From contig JACSVZ010000011.1 of the NCBI GenBank assembly GCA_014706295.1, positions 9,724,163-9,788,162 of the forward strand: a DNA stretch of 64,000 nt, in the 5' to 3' direction. The position numbers and the translations under genes are program-made. Positions 49,001 through 62,990 of the stretch are shown here, piece after piece. The notes beneath the pieces were generated by a model, which saw nothing but the letters and a program-made list of their open reading frames with translations, was not told the DNA's origin and did no database searches. Numbering within the stretch: the first letter of the stretch is position 1; every line of letters begins with the position of its first letter. Source of the stretch: Lycocorax pyrrhopterus obiensis. Its lineage: Eukaryota; Chordata; Aves; Passeriformes; Paradisaeidae.

Positions 49001-51400
49001 TGTGTATACTGAAAATATTTTCTATTCCATCACACATTGCACAGAACCCTCTGGAAGCACAGCATAGGACCTGCTCTGTGAAACAGTGGACCTGAAGAGA
49101 CGAATAGGTAAAAGGAAAGTGGAAGCTCCCCAACAAGGCTCTGCACACTGGAATTGAAGTTTGCATGAGGCTTCTCTCTAAATTATGGGAGTTAATTCCC
49201 ATAACTGAGAACTGTAGTCTGCCATCACTTCAGACGAACATCAATGACACCAAAGACAATTTTGAACCATAGTGGCAAGAAAACCATTTTGGCTTACAGG
49301 AAAAACAAACAAACCAACCAACTCCCAAATCTCTCTCTACTAATTTTTTTATGTGTCACATGCACATAAAGTTCTATAAGGAAACACATTTCAACAGTTA
49401 TTTGATTTTGCCGAGTTACAACACACAAAACTAGCACATCTTTAAACAATTTTCTACTTGAAAGCAAGGAAATTAATAAGTTAGGGACATCAATCATTAA
49501 CTGTCAATGTGTTACACAAGTCAGTGTAAATGTACATGTAAAAAAACCTTCAACAATACATAAATCAGTTTTAAAAGGCTTTTTTTCCTCTAAGAAAATA
49601 CTACTTTTCACATAAATAGCAAAACAACATATGCAGATCACCCAGCAACAAACACTCATAAGGGTCACAAGCCAGCACTTAGTTTTAATAACTTTAAATT
49701 GACAGAGTAGAAGGGGGAAGAACTTACTGAAATCTGCTGTCAATTGAGCACATCATCTGTTTTGTATGAGCAATCAGCAGCCTCTCAGTAGTCCCTAACC
49801 CTTTCCTCTGGGCACAGAATGAGATGACCACAACAACCTTTAAATATTTTATTTTGCAATACTTTTTTATCAAATGCAAGTTGAGTTTTCAGGTACGGAC
49901 CGGAATGTTTGGACAAAAAGTGACAAGACAATCAAAAATAAATATATAAGTAAAGAAGCAAAATGAAATTACATGGATAAAACTTTGAGAAAGTATTTTT
50001 AGCAGCTTGTAATAGAAGCCAGTCCCTAAGATCCTCATTTTCTCCTTCTCTGTGATAAGTCTTCAAAAGTTCTCTATTTTGAAGCCAAATAAGTTTGCAG
50101 TCCCACTAACCCAGAGAACAAGTACAAAAATCCGGAGGGTAAAAGTCTAAGTGTACAGAATATTTTATTTTAAATTTTGTTTTAAAAGTAGTTTCATCTT
50201 GATAATGTCATCAAGACGAACATCTTAAAAACCCCAAATACTCTCTTTAGAACTCTGACTTCAGCAAAGGCAGCTGAACAATGGGAAGCCTGTGCAGAGC
50301 CATTGCCCCACATGCTGTAGGTCTCTTAATGAGTTAATAACATTTAGGCCACATCCTGCACAATCAGCATGAAAACACCAAAACTCACACGTTGCTCTTT
50401 AGTGGTGCACCAGATCATTTTCTCCTTTCCCCAGCCATAACTTCTATACCAGCTTCTTGCCTCCTGATTGGCACTCCCTGTTAGACCACATTCATTTCTG
50501 ACCCCAGCTCTATCACTGGCTTTCCTGGAAATCATCCTATTGTGTTCTTATGACTAACACAGGGTATAGAATATGTATGTGATGTGGAAGCTTTAGAGAA
50601 TACATACACAAAAAAATACTTATGTGCCTTTTCAGTGTTATATGTACATGAAATCGCAGCAAGGCTGAAGACACACTAGCTTGGCAATAATTGCAGAATG
50701 ACTGAATGACTCCTAGAAAACTTGAAAGCACCAAACATCTTGTTAAAAACTTACAACCGTAGCTTTGGAAACAAAGAACTTTTTATCAGGCTTACAACTT
50801 CCTCTGTCCTGTGGGATACTGTACAAAGTAGCTGCAAGTCTGTGCTATCACACCATCCAATGCATTCTCCGTGAAAAAAAAAATATTTTCTACTTCTGCT
50901 GGTTTAAAACAAATCTCAACAACGATACTCTACTGTCTGGCTCAAAATACCTTTTTGTGATGTTACTCACTGCTGACAAATTACTCAACTGGGAAGATTA
51001 GAAAAACCCTTCATTTCCATTTTTTGGTCCTCCTATCCTTGAGAAACATTGTCAGGCTAAGAAACAGCTATGGAGAGCCCCCTGTTAAAATGCTAGCGGT
51101 GATGATGCACATTAATTTTCACCACTGTCTCATGAGTATCTTCATGCTGGGAAGGGAATCATTGTTTACATGCTGATGAGAGCAGCAGAAATAGTTTCAC
51201 ATAGGCAGTACACAAGAATGGGACTGCGGGGTTCTCAAGCTCTCACCTGAGTTTCTGTACAGAAAGGGACACATTTATAACTCCCTGCTGCTTTACAAAG
51301 AAGAAGATAATCTGTTCTCCATGCCCATCGTGAACAGGACTAGTAATGGGTTTAAATTACAATGAGAAAGCTTCAGTTTAAACACAAACAAAACCCCTCC
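46100..51400. other. AT-rich noncoding stretch, nothing recognised
   Basis: Short frames only (82 codons or fewer). An A/C-rich patch lies at about 49298-49325. I see no mobile element I can name. Confidence 0.5.
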
Positions 51401-51407
51401 TATGAAC

Positions 51408-51492
51408 AAAGACTGGAAGAGATTGCCTGGGGAGTCTGCAGAGTTTGTTTCATTTCAAAACTTGAACAGAAGCTTAGACAAACACCTGTTCT
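51408..51492 (+). mobile_element. Old CR1/L3-like LINE 3' fragment
   Basis: GAAGAGATTGCCTGGGGAGT, TTCAAAACTTGAACAGAAGC and TTAGACAAACACCTGTTCTA follow in order the older CR1/L3 phrase 'AATTGCCTAGGGAGGT...TTTTTAAGAGCAGGTTAGACAAACACCTGTC'. The copy is short and diverged, without a recognisable 3' terminus. Confidence 0.6.
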
Positions 51493-51499
51493 AACTCTT

Positions 51500-54400
51500 G
51501 AGCTTGCTGAGCTTTGAACTGTCCAGCACATTAAGCATGGCAAGGTTCCACATAAGCTCTCCAAGCCGATGAGCTTGCCAACAATTCACACGTGCAATGT
51601 AATTCAACTTACCTTAAGAGCTACTTAGCAGCAGGTACAACATCAAAACCCCATTTTATTTTACTCTCACCCCTAAGAAGTGAGAAATACATTAAAATAG
51701 TGCTGTGGGTTTGATTAAAACCAGGCAGTAAAGCAATCCATCACTACTTCCTTTAATTTCCAAAACTGTGCCTACAAATTCAGTATCTGCAACTGTGCCT
51801 ATAAACTCCACGAGTGCAGGCATATTTCGGTCTCAGTTGACAAAACCTGAGTTTGATCTATGACAATATCAAAATTGTTATGAGCTTCACCAATGAACAC
51901 ATTGGGTAGGAGACAACATCAACTCACAATCTTTATTTTAAGGAAAAATCATAAACATATTCAGATTTCCTTTTTTACATGTTTCTGAACACGTCTTTTC
52001 TACTTTATGCTCTGTAGCTGAGCACAGTAATTACTTAGACAAGCACACAGAGCACAAGAGGAACTTGGAAGAGCAAAAAGTAAATTGTTGTGTGGAATCT
52101 TAAGTTCTTGATAAAGTAATACCAGAGTTTCTTTTGTATAAGAAAGATAGACAAATTCATTTAAAAGCCATGTTTCCCCGCTATTCATAGCACACCTGAC
52201 AATATCCAGTTCACCAATATCCTTTTTAAAGTTTCAACATCGAAACCAGACACCAGCATTCCTATTTTGGTTTCAGTAATGCCATCTAGAAAGGAATATT
52301 AGCTAGATACTTTTCAGTACCTTTGCTTACACATTGAAGAACACCATTCACTTCCTTCAGGGTTGGTTTGAAAAGATACCTAGGGACATCTCTTAGCATT
52401 ATGTGTTTGGTCCTCAGCAAGCAGTAAGGGGACTAAGTTCATTAATAAAGCTGACAATCTTTCAGGAAACTTATCTTTTATATTTCTACTTGCCACAAAA
52501 GTAACAGTCAAAAAGGAGAACAAACAGTATTTCGGTTTTAAACACTTGGGTTTCTTTTTCTGACCTCCACTGAGGTGCTTGTGGTGCCCTGGGATCATAC
52601 CTAAAATCCCAACAGACCTTTAGACTTACTTGACACATACCTTTTAAAAAAATGTCTAATTTCACTACAGCTGCTAATTCAACTACTCATACACCCACAG
52701 GCACAACTAGCTGAACATGGCTTCAGAGCCTAACCTAGAACTTAAGTTTATGAATTTATCTCCCATTACATTCTAGCAGTAAGAACACAGGGAGGAGTAG
52801 TGAAGTCAGTAATGCACATCAGCTGCTTGAAGTAACCCATGGTAAATGTGAAACGAGACAGAGCTGCAGTTCTGCAGGACAGTTAACAGTGAGCATGGCC
52901 AGGTGGGAAAAGGGTTACACCTTGTTCACCATAAAACTCTATGCACTATCTAAAATCAGGAGCTGGGCACACTTTAAAATATAGATACTTATATTCCTTT
53001 TTATTCTGGAATTTAGGCAGCTGGAAGGATTAGTAAAGGAAGTCTGCTAAAGCACCTTCATTGTTAGAACCAATCCTTCATGAGTGAATTTTCAGACACC
53101 TGACAGCATCCTGGTCCCTTCTATTGAAATTATATTTTGCCATCAATTTAAAATAGACAAAACTCTGTTCAATCAACACTGCAGGCACCAACTGTTTAAA
53201 TAAATTATAAGAGTTCACCACCACATTGCATCCTTTTGGAAAAATTGACATAATTCTCAGTAAGTAAAGGACAAGTGTTGTAAGATTATTTCCATCTTAG
53301 TTGTTACACAATATTTGAAATGGCCTTTTTCCTAAAAAGGGTTTTTTCCCCAGCTGTGCTCTAGATGCAGCTATCATTCTGCACTTAAACAGGGTTTCAG
53401 GTGAATTAAAAAGGACAGATATGGCAGCCCTAAAGTAATATATGAAAGTCTTATTGTATTAGTCATTTTTCCTGTCATTTTGTATTAGTGTCATATTAGT
53501 CCAATGCAATACTAACATGATACTGAAATGTTAGCATATCACAGATTACTCAGTGTGTCAAGCTTGAGTCTGATCATATTACTTTACTGGGTGTATTCCA
53601 GTGATGAAACTCTTCCTTTCCATGCCCTAAAACTGTGCAGGACTAACAGGAAACACGAGGCACAGACTGTGCAAGAGTCTAGGACTTGCATAACAGGTAT
53701 TAACACCTCTTGTGCCAAAGGAAAGACCCAATCTGTAACAGATCAGACAATATTGTTTCAGTCTAAGAGTCTGTTAACACAAGTAAGATACTTCTTTTCA
53801 CGTTAACAAGATTTTAATTCTCTTCACACAAACTGAAGAACTCCCATCAAAACAGCAGCACTTGCAAGGATTCCCATGATAGGGGATATCCCCTTTGAAC
53901 CTTCTTTGCAGAATCAAGAACCATTAAAATTAGATAATAAAAAATCTGCATTTTTTTAATTGTATTTTATTCTAGTGGTCTGTCATCAAACAGGAAGTCA
54001 ATCACTTAACTGAGAACTGGGAACTGTGGCTGGGTCAGGTCTAGAAAGAACAGCAGAAATGCAAAGAGTAATTTCTGACCTAGACATAGGTCAGATCATA
54101 CTCAGGAAACAGCATGTTAACAAAAACAGAACAAAAATCCCATCCAATCTATCTCTATTATGTTCTCTTTGGTGATAATTTGTTTGTTGAATCACTAATT
54201 GAACATTTCTAATCTGGGTGAATACCACAGCCATTACAGAGTGTTATACTTCCCCTTCAGATGAAGAGGTGCAATCTGTGTCTCCTTCAGGGGTCCCCAT
54301 GATTCTATAATTTAAGTAACTACATAATTTAAAATAAATATTTAAGTAAGCAAAATATTTAAACAAAGGGTTTAATGCAAACAAACACAGAACCCAAGAA

Positions 54401-57400
54401 AATAGACTAAATTCACATTCTAAAGGCCTTTGGAAAATTAGCTTCACAGACATTTACAGAAGAACAAGAAACTTTCAGAATTTGAAGTGCTCCTATGTGA
54501 AAATAAATGTTGCTAAAAATGAGGAAACAGTTTGGCCAAAATAAAATCCAGCTATTTAGGAATGTCGTGATTTAGGAATCAACTACAATTCTTTTCATAG
54601 TCTTTGCCTAGTGATTACCCTGCACTGCTTTTGCAATAATTACTATGCATCACATCTCAGTGAGGTTACACAGCTTCTCTGTCCCATTAAGTTTCTTCAT
54701 CATTTTCTTTTACATGTGCTCAGTAACTACCATATGATCACAATTAGCACTGTAACTGTCTGCTTAGGGGACCAGGGTAAGAGCTGTTACATGAGGTTAC
54801 ATACACAGATCTACACATGGACCCTGACAAGAGGCACAAGATAAAGGGTTATTTCCGTTTTGTTCTTGAATAGGTGGGGAATGATGGCTAGAAAAACATT
54901 TAGTAATAACAATAAAAAACAACAAAGCCATAACAACCCATACATGCAGAGTTCTGCTGCAATATTTAACTACACGTTGCTGTTGAATTTTTTTCTATTT
55001 TAAAGGTTAAAAGTGCATATTGCACTCACCTCTTTTCAACTATAATAGAATGGTATAAAAATTTCTCTTCACCTTTTAGAGAGGTGTAGGCATGGGCCAA
55101 CTTACTGCTTTAATACCATCATTTGTACTTCTTCACATGCACAAACATGCAGTTGTTTGTATATATGCAAGAATGAACCCCTCACACATCACTTCCCAGC
55201 TATCCCAAATACAGACAGACTTGTACAAAAATACAGTGTTCATAAATGTCAAGTACAACACGACATAACAAAACTGTGCTGTTTAATGTTCCAGGGGTTT
55301 TTTTTAAATGATTTTAGACTCCTTAAGTTTACTGCAAGAACTGGTAAAAGTTCCATCCTAATTTTACAGGTTTTAAGACAAGACTCAAAACATCAGCTTT
55401 CACATAAATGAGCACTACAGAAAGCTTCGCTACCAGTTTAATGCATTTCAATGCACTGAAAATACTGTAAGCATGTGATTTGATGAATAGAGTTTTATTG
55501 AATTTGGTTAAAAATTTAAAGCTTTTTAGAGTCCTATGTAAATCCAATAAACACACATTTGATCAAACTGCCATCTGCTGGGTATTCCTGGGATTTAAGT
55601 TGTTTGGTTAAACACACACACTACAGCGTCTGAAAATATTGTAATAAGAACTATGAGAAATCTTCACATTTTCAAAATTTATTTTTTAAAGTTTTGTTGT
55701 CAATAACCAATTGCCCTTGTTCCAGCAGAAATTCTGTCTGCAGCAGCCACATTACAGACATCCTGTGACCTCGCCCAGCATAATCCATCCTGCTCACACC
55801 AACACTCACATTCAGCTTGCTGGGCACAGCTCAGGGAGCTTCACCTGTGCAGCCCTTGAATAGAAGGGAGGACACAGCTAAATCCACATTGCCTGAAGCA
55901 ACCATTTTCTGTGACCATAGAATTTAGTAGAGGTGCTGACAAAAAAAAGTAGAGGTTCAGCAAAAAAAAGAAAGTGACAAGAATTAAAAAAGCGGAAATT
56001 AATAATAAAGGAATAGGAGCAAATTATACAAATTACTCCCATAAAAACAAGCTGTCTGTATACAGCAGAAGGGCGAATTTCCAATAACTTTTCAGGACAT
56101 TAAGGAAATATTTCTCCTTGGAACCATCCAAGGCTATATCCACCAAGAAGCCAGGCCACTCTGATAAACTTGTCTAGTACACTAACTGCAGTACAATCAA
56201 GTGCAAACAGAGCGTTCCCGGAAAATTATCTTGATAAGAAATAATGGTTGTACGCAGAACTTAAAAGTGAGATTTCAAATTGCTTAGGCCCTGAAGACAA
56301 AAGCAAAACTAAAATCTGGAAGCTTCCAAAAACCACTAACAAAGTAGGTGCATTATACAGAAGATCCGTCTATTGCATTTATCTTCCGTCTAAGAGGGTG
56401 AAGTTGAGAAATACAAGCACAGAAGCACCAGTAGGGAATTGGGCTGATCTGAGAGGCACAGAGGTGTTCACTGAGATATGGCTTCAACTTCTCCAAAGTA
56501 TCTTTGCTATAGGCCCTGAGGCTTATCTGTTTTGCAAACCCAGTGTATCTCCAGCCGCTTCTTTCCTTCAGTCCCTGATTACATTTTAAAAATCCGAAGT
56601 CACCTTTCTAAACACTTAACTTCTAGAACATTCAGAAACAAAAGTTCAGCTACCACAGTTTTTCCCAAAAGTAAGAACTCACTTCCAGGGCGTGGGAAGA
56701 CAGTAGTACATTGCTGTGTAAAGAGAAGAGGTGCGTGGGGATGCAGTTTAGAAGCTGTGTTTTGAAGATACGACAGCAGCTCACACAGTTCAGCATTCCC
56801 CTTGAAGCAGGGCTACTCAACCAGCTCAGCTGGGGCTTCACCTTGCTGATAAACCTGAGGTTCCAAAGGTCCATATGCACCTAAGTGTGCAAAAAAGCAT
56901 CACAGACAAGAAATACAGATAGCCATGATAGTTGTTGGGGGTCTTTCAAACGCAGGGGGCTCTAATCTTGGAAAGGAAGGGCATCTGCCAAGATTGAGTA
57001 CTTGGGATGGGGCAACACTGAAAATCATCACCCACAAATTTATTTAAAGCCCATCCTTAGAAAACCCTTTTTTCTATCTACCGTGAGGTTCCTTTGGGGG
57101 AACAGAAAAAGTGATGAATTGCATGCACACAGGATGGCAGGGTGGGACCTCAAGCTTCAGAGATTTTTCTTAAGGCTCATTTTCCATATGAAAGAGGCAG
57201 GGGGAAGGGAAAGGAACATTAACTCAGTTACGCCTTCTGGAGCACAGGCAGGACGCACGTACAGGAGAGGAAGGCTGAGGCAAAAATGGCCCATGAGAGA
57301 AGGGTGCTGTCCTTCCTTGTCTAGGCCTTAAAATTGTGCTACTTTAACTGCATTTGGACAATATAGGTCTAACTAAGCTAGAGTTCACGGTTACTTAAAA

Positions 57401-58040
57401 AAAACTCAAGTCACATGCTTAGCTTTCCTGTATAGGGAAAAATACAGGAAGAAATATACATTTGCTTGTTGCACTCTCCTGCTGATGAAACTCTCTTCAC
57501 AAGAAATTGGATTGGTAAAAGTACACTACACTAGAAAAATCATCTCCATAGTCCAAGTCAAGAATAATGTACATAATATAACAAAATAGAAATCAATGTA
57601 AATCAAGCCAAAGCAATTTAGCAGAATTCAGAACATAAGATCAGGTGACACTACACTCTAATCCTATTCAGAACCAAGTAATCTATGCGTAATTGATGGT
57701 TTTCAATAAGAATGAAATAGTCTCACGGTGATTTCTACAGCACTTACAAATGTTTGGGGATCCTGATGGGTGAAAATTACTATACAGAGACATTCTTGTA
57801 ATTTTGCATTTATTTCTATAGTATTTGTATTTTAAATCCACATATACTACAAAATTCAAATAAGTAAGTATGATACATTCAGAGAGATGTTCCCTAATTT
57901 CATAAGTTATTCCCACTAACAATGATTAACTAAGGTGGTTTACAAGGTGTAGTGCTGGATTGTTAGTCCTTTATGACATTTTGCACCCAGCCTGAAACTG
58001 CAGGCTCTGGCATTTTCTAAGAATTACAAGATCATCATCT
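51500..58040. other. AT-rich noncoding stretch with a few GC-richer patches
   Basis: No recognised gene. GC-richer patches at about 55735-55860 and 57200-57320 (the latter with a few CpGs, around ACGCACGTAC) are unassigned. A minus-strand segment near 51612-51690 has good acceptor and donor signals but stops in all frames, so it could only be a noncoding exon. Confidence 0.5.
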
Positions 58041-58048
58041 TATGACAG

Positions 58049-58136
58049 ATGCTTGCAAAACCTGCAGCCAGTTTAGTCAGTAATGGCCCATTAAGTTCTT
58101 TGGGAACTGCAGCAGAAGAAAATGCACAAATTGCAG
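58049..58136 (+). CDS. Possible internal exon (88 bases), unidentified
   Basis: TCATCATCTTATGACAG (a modest acceptor) precedes 88 bases ending AATTGCAG before GTAAAAATG (a good donor). Only one frame is open. It starts at phase 0, ends at phase 1, and reads MLAKPAASLVSNGPLSSLGT then AAEENAQIAG. The alanine-, serine- and asparagine-rich composition resembles a disordered protein segment. Unspliced, the frame would continue to a TAA 34 codons later. I recognise no family; pseudo-exons of this quality occur by chance. Confidence 0.22.
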
Positions 58137-58139
58137 GTA

Positions 58140-61100
58140 AAAATGCTCACTCAATAAAACCAGGGCACAACAAGTCAGCCATGCATCCATGCACCATATT
58201 TCAAAGGCCAGATATACAGTGGTGTTTTGGCTTTGTGTAAGTGAGGTTTATGAAGTACCTGGGTCAAAATTAGTTATTCCTTAGGGAGGATTGCCTGTGC
58301 TGTCTGGGAAAGTGATGCTGGAACCAGCCAAAACCACCAGACTGCTACGAAAATAGGATGATGTCATACCTGCATTATGGGATGAAGAAAAGGATTAGAG
58401 TCCACTTATTAACCCCAATTTCTCACTCTGAAGACTTAAATTCAGCTGGATAAGATGATCATTATCCCATTTGCCTTTGAATGCCCAGGCAAAGCACTGA
58501 CCAGAACTCCTAAATGTTCCCTGCAGGTCTACAGGAAGCAGATAGTGACTTCTGTCAAAACATCCAGTGAAAACATATCACACAACCAGAAACTTTTCCA
58601 AACTCTGAGGAAATTTTCATCTGGAGTTTTACGTCAACCCCAATACAGAAATAACCACAAAGCACAACATCTGCTTCTACTAATTTCTTTGATTCTCTTA
58701 AAACATTTACTCCTTGGCCAGAGCATATTATAGTAAAGAGTCTACATTTATATTACTGGTTTTCACATGCTCCAGTCACTCGCTTTTCATCTGAAACCTT
58801 GACTGTCACACAACTGCAATCTTTAGGTTTGGAGCAGAGAAACTTGGTTTATTAGAGAGTTTGTGGCTTCTCTTCAGTGTCCTCACTCAAAGACATTACG
58901 AAATTTTAGGATGAGATTACTACATGCATACCCTGTGTGAGGTAATTATTTAGTAATAATCTAGGCTAAAGCTACTGTTACTCTGTACAAAGTTATAGGG
59001 GTAGCTTACACAAAATATTAATGTTCGTATTAGACGGAGAAAAATTAAGGTGCTAAGTACAGCCTTTTAAAAAATGGTTATTTACAAAAGAGTATACATA
59101 ATCGCCATTCACGGGCTGAAATATATAAACATAGCAACTGCCAAAAAATATTAAAACATTTATTAACTCAATTCTAACTTACTAGGAACCCAGAAATGGA
59201 AATGTATTGTAAATAGCAGCATCATGTTTGATCGTGCATGCATGACCTTAAGATGTCATTTTATCCACCTTAATACAAAGAATATTTCTCCAGATACAAA
59301 ATAACATATATAAGAGAGTACATAATTTTTATTGCATTTAGATTTTTCATATATCACACATACATGTGAGTACGTACACATTCCACATAAATACTCTTTT
59401 TTACATATATGTGAAGGTGCTGAATCAAACAGCACAGAATACTTACATGGCCGTGCCTGGAACAAACCACAAGAAAAGTTGGGCTAAGTGGGGTTGTCAA
59501 ATGCTTTTGGAAGCCTTATATAAAGTTTAGTCCATCATCCTGCTCCATCAAGGAAATTTTATAGAGCAGATTTTTCCAACACAGTTTCTTAATAAGCAAC
59601 ACTCAGCGATTACGCACAAAAATCATAAATATGGAAATCTGACGCTGCACAAAAAAATAAGATTACCTCTGGCCCCAATCCTGACAATGAAGGGCTGGCA
59701 CAAGTACTTCCACTGCTGAATTAAGTAAATGCTCCTCAAGCTGTACTAACGCTTTACACTTCCACTTACTTTTCATCCTTGTCAAACTATTGCATTTCTA
59801 AACCAATTCTTCTTCTTTGTGCTGTAGCTTCATACAATTAAGAGTGAGCATTTTAAATAAAAATTATTTTCTCCATGCTCTGACATTACTATAGTCACAT
59901 AAAAGTAGCATAACATACTTGATTCATTCTTGGATGCTGGGGAACTGAAATACTTGAAATATTTCAAAGTTACTATTGCTGATAATTCAGGGGTTTAATA
60001 TTTAATATTGCACATACTCAGTGCTTATGCTTCTATGATATGGACGGAATTGAATGGTTTTCCCTCCACCTGTGCCAAAGAATTCTGACACAACAGTCAA
60101 CAAAAAATTTAACCCCATTTTACACATCTGTTACTTGTACACTGCACTCACTTACCTACAACAAAGCAATTAATTCCCTTTTGCAAAGAGCTGCTCTCTT
60201 ATCTGGGAAGAAAGCATGGGAAGTGTAAGGCAATAGGAAGCAATACAGATTGATTCATGATGTACAGAGATATATTTAAGTGGGAAAAAATGTCCTAAAG
60301 CTGGAGCCAGCCATTCTGGCATAAGATTTTGTTAAACCCATTTTAAGCAACTGTTTACATATTTCACAGAACACATAGGGCAACACTTGTTCAAGTTGAA
60401 TTTTCTGTGTACTGCAAGCCATACTGAAATATTTATGAGCAGGTTGGTAGATACCATTCACTATTAAGCTGGTGAAGGATCAAAAGTATATATGGACAGG
60501 GCATAAAGTACTACAACACAAAGAAAATACATTTACACCACCAAAACTCCCGAAGTTACATTTATGGGATTTGTTTTTATTCCACTGTAAAACATATTCC
60601 ATCCTGACAAGACAAACTGTCTGCTTCAGCCAGTTTTTCACATCCTGACATTTTCTTCCATTGTTAATTTTTTTCCAAGTGTGGTCTCAGGTACCTCTAG
60701 TTAATCAGTAATATAACCTGAAAGGCAGCACTGAATAATTCTACCAACTATTGCCATGAAAACATTTATTTTTATATCTATAAAGACTTAAACATTGACT
60801 CAAAACAGTAACAGGCAAGAGCAGAAGTGATTTCAAGTCTATAATACTTTTCTATCTTTATCTTGTAACATGGAGGAAAACACGTAAGAAATGTTAAAAA
60901 ACCTCTAAAGCTCTGAAGAGGTACAAGCTACATATGAATTTGCAGAAAATTGCACGGATCTTCAAGTTACTGGCAAATCGCTGCCTGACTCTCATCAGAA
61001 AGGCAAGGTTATAACAAAAGGACCTAGAAAAGGAGAGTAGAGATGCATTTCTTTACAATTACTCTTTGAAATAATATTCTGTGGATAAAGAACCAATTTT

Positions 61101-62790
61101 ACACAAGATTCTCCAAGAGACGTGGATGTTACAACAATATCCGAGATCTGATCCTTTGTTTATGAATGTTTATGTTAAAACATAGAAGCAGAGTTATCAG
61201 TTTACCTTCTGTGTAAACAGTGAGTGCTTAGAGCTCAGCCTTCACATCACCCACATTGCATTAGCATCCAGTCATCTACTCAGGACAATTCAGAGGATTA
61301 CATATTGCTAAACATATTATATTTCACAATACTATACCAGCACTATGTTACAAAGTGCAAATTTAAGATGTATAAAATATCAGTATTCCTAAACAGTGGT
61401 TTTAAGGTCCTTGTATTTTTTCGCAGTTTGAATGAGATGAGACAGCTCATTACTGTATAGATCAGCTTATGTAACATTAAAGAATGTGAAAGCTGTGAGT
61501 CTTGAATTTGAAAATTACCAAAGCTTCAAAAACTGAAAAATTAACAGCTGATGTTTATTAGAAGGTTGTCATGCATCCACTTTAGATGTTTTAATACACA
61601 CTAATCTGAACTCAGTGTTGCATCAGTTAGTTTCCTTCAAGTCTATCAAGCAGCATCACTGGTAAGATCGGCCAGGAACAACTTCAAAACACTACAAAAT
61701 AGCATTCGCCTATTCTGTGTCACTTTTACTGTCTGTCAATTTTCTTCAGATCATCATCTTTGTGCACATTTGTCTTCAATTATTACAACAAAAGCTCCTT
61801 TCGAGTCATATCAAGTGATGCTATTTTCTTCTTGCAGCAAGCAGCACTAACAAAGTAGCAGCAATACCAAACATTGTCTACAATTGTTATGGAAATATAT
61901 TTATCTGTATCCTGTTGTCATGAAGCCAAAGATCAAGGCATACAAGCTACATGCAATAATTTGTACTCATTTGAAAGAATATTTCAAGGAAACATTCAAA
62001 TGTATAACTATATAAAAATCAGAATAGTTTCAAAGGCACTAGTTACCCAAGGCATGATTCTGAGACAGTGGTATTTCAATCAATATTAAATTCATTACTT
62101 ACATCCTCTAGGGTTCTATTAATGTCCACAGTGTATCCAATTTAACAGCTCAGGCACTCTCAAACTTCTAGCACATTTCTATCCTGGCATTAGACCAATT
62201 TTAGCAGTGCTCCAAACTACACAAAAGGACATTTGCTGACATTCCACATTTTTTTCTTTTTCATAAGGCAAGGCTGTTTATTCAAGTCTGTTGTATTGCA
62301 GCTGACCAGTTTTCTAAAATGGCAAATTCATTTGATTTCCCACAACATGGAGCTACTATTCTTTTATGAGTTATGTTCAGTTTGTTCCATTTTTACTCCT
62401 CCAAAAAGGAACACTACCACTTTTTATGTACCAAAACGAGTCTGAGCACTTCCTTACAATGAAATTGTCTTTTTCTATATAGGTGTGAAACATGGTTTTA
62501 CCTGTGCATATGCATAACCACTGTTCTCGGTGAAACATTGAGTGCCATGTAGCACTTTATTTTAGAATCTCTATGCAGAGCAAAACATGATACAAACGTA
62601 GTTTTGTGAAATAATAACGCATTCATTTTGTTTCATCTGCTATTCAAGAAAAAAACTCCACACATCGAGTTTAAACAACCAACCAACTTTAAAATTTTAA
62701 AAACCTCATCAACCATTACCCTTATATGATGTTCTGATTTCCTGTATTACACCAACTCCTTAGGGCCACTAATAAAGTAGAAATTATTTT
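58140..62790. other. AT-rich noncoding stretch, nothing recognised
   Basis: Short frames only (92 codons or fewer), no element I can name and no CpG clusters. Confidence 0.5.
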
Positions 62791-62799
62791 GCCTTTCTA

Positions 62800-62990
62800 T
62801 TATGGCTGTTATGTCATGATCCAGATGAGAAATTGGGGTATTACACAGACCTGCATTAGAATGTCATTAGCACTTCAGTTAAGTCTACTTGTCATTGTGA
62901 CTATATCTGATAATTGGAGAGACATTGTAATTAGTTGATCATAAGATTACACCAAAGTAATTCTAGACCTGTTAATAACAGTTGTAATTA
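62800..62990. promoter_or_regulatory. Dense ATTA/TAAT cluster, possible conserved noncoding element
   Basis: Within about 190 bases there are repeated homeodomain-type cores (CATTAGAATG, TCATTAGCAC, GTAATTAGTTGAT, GTTGTAATTAATCA) in sequence that is not low-complexity or repeat-derived. This is how many vertebrate conserved noncoding elements look, but AT-rich DNA yields these cores by chance, so function is speculative. Confidence 0.2.

Noticed and set aside
51612..51690. Minus-strand segment with strong acceptor and GTAAGT donor
   Set aside because: All three frames contain stops, so it cannot be a coding exon. A noncoding exon is possible but unsupported.
54244..54310. Minus-strand C-terminus-like peptide (GTPEGDTDCTSSSEGEV then stop)
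   Set aside because: The upstream acceptor lacks a pyrimidine tract and the segment is very short.
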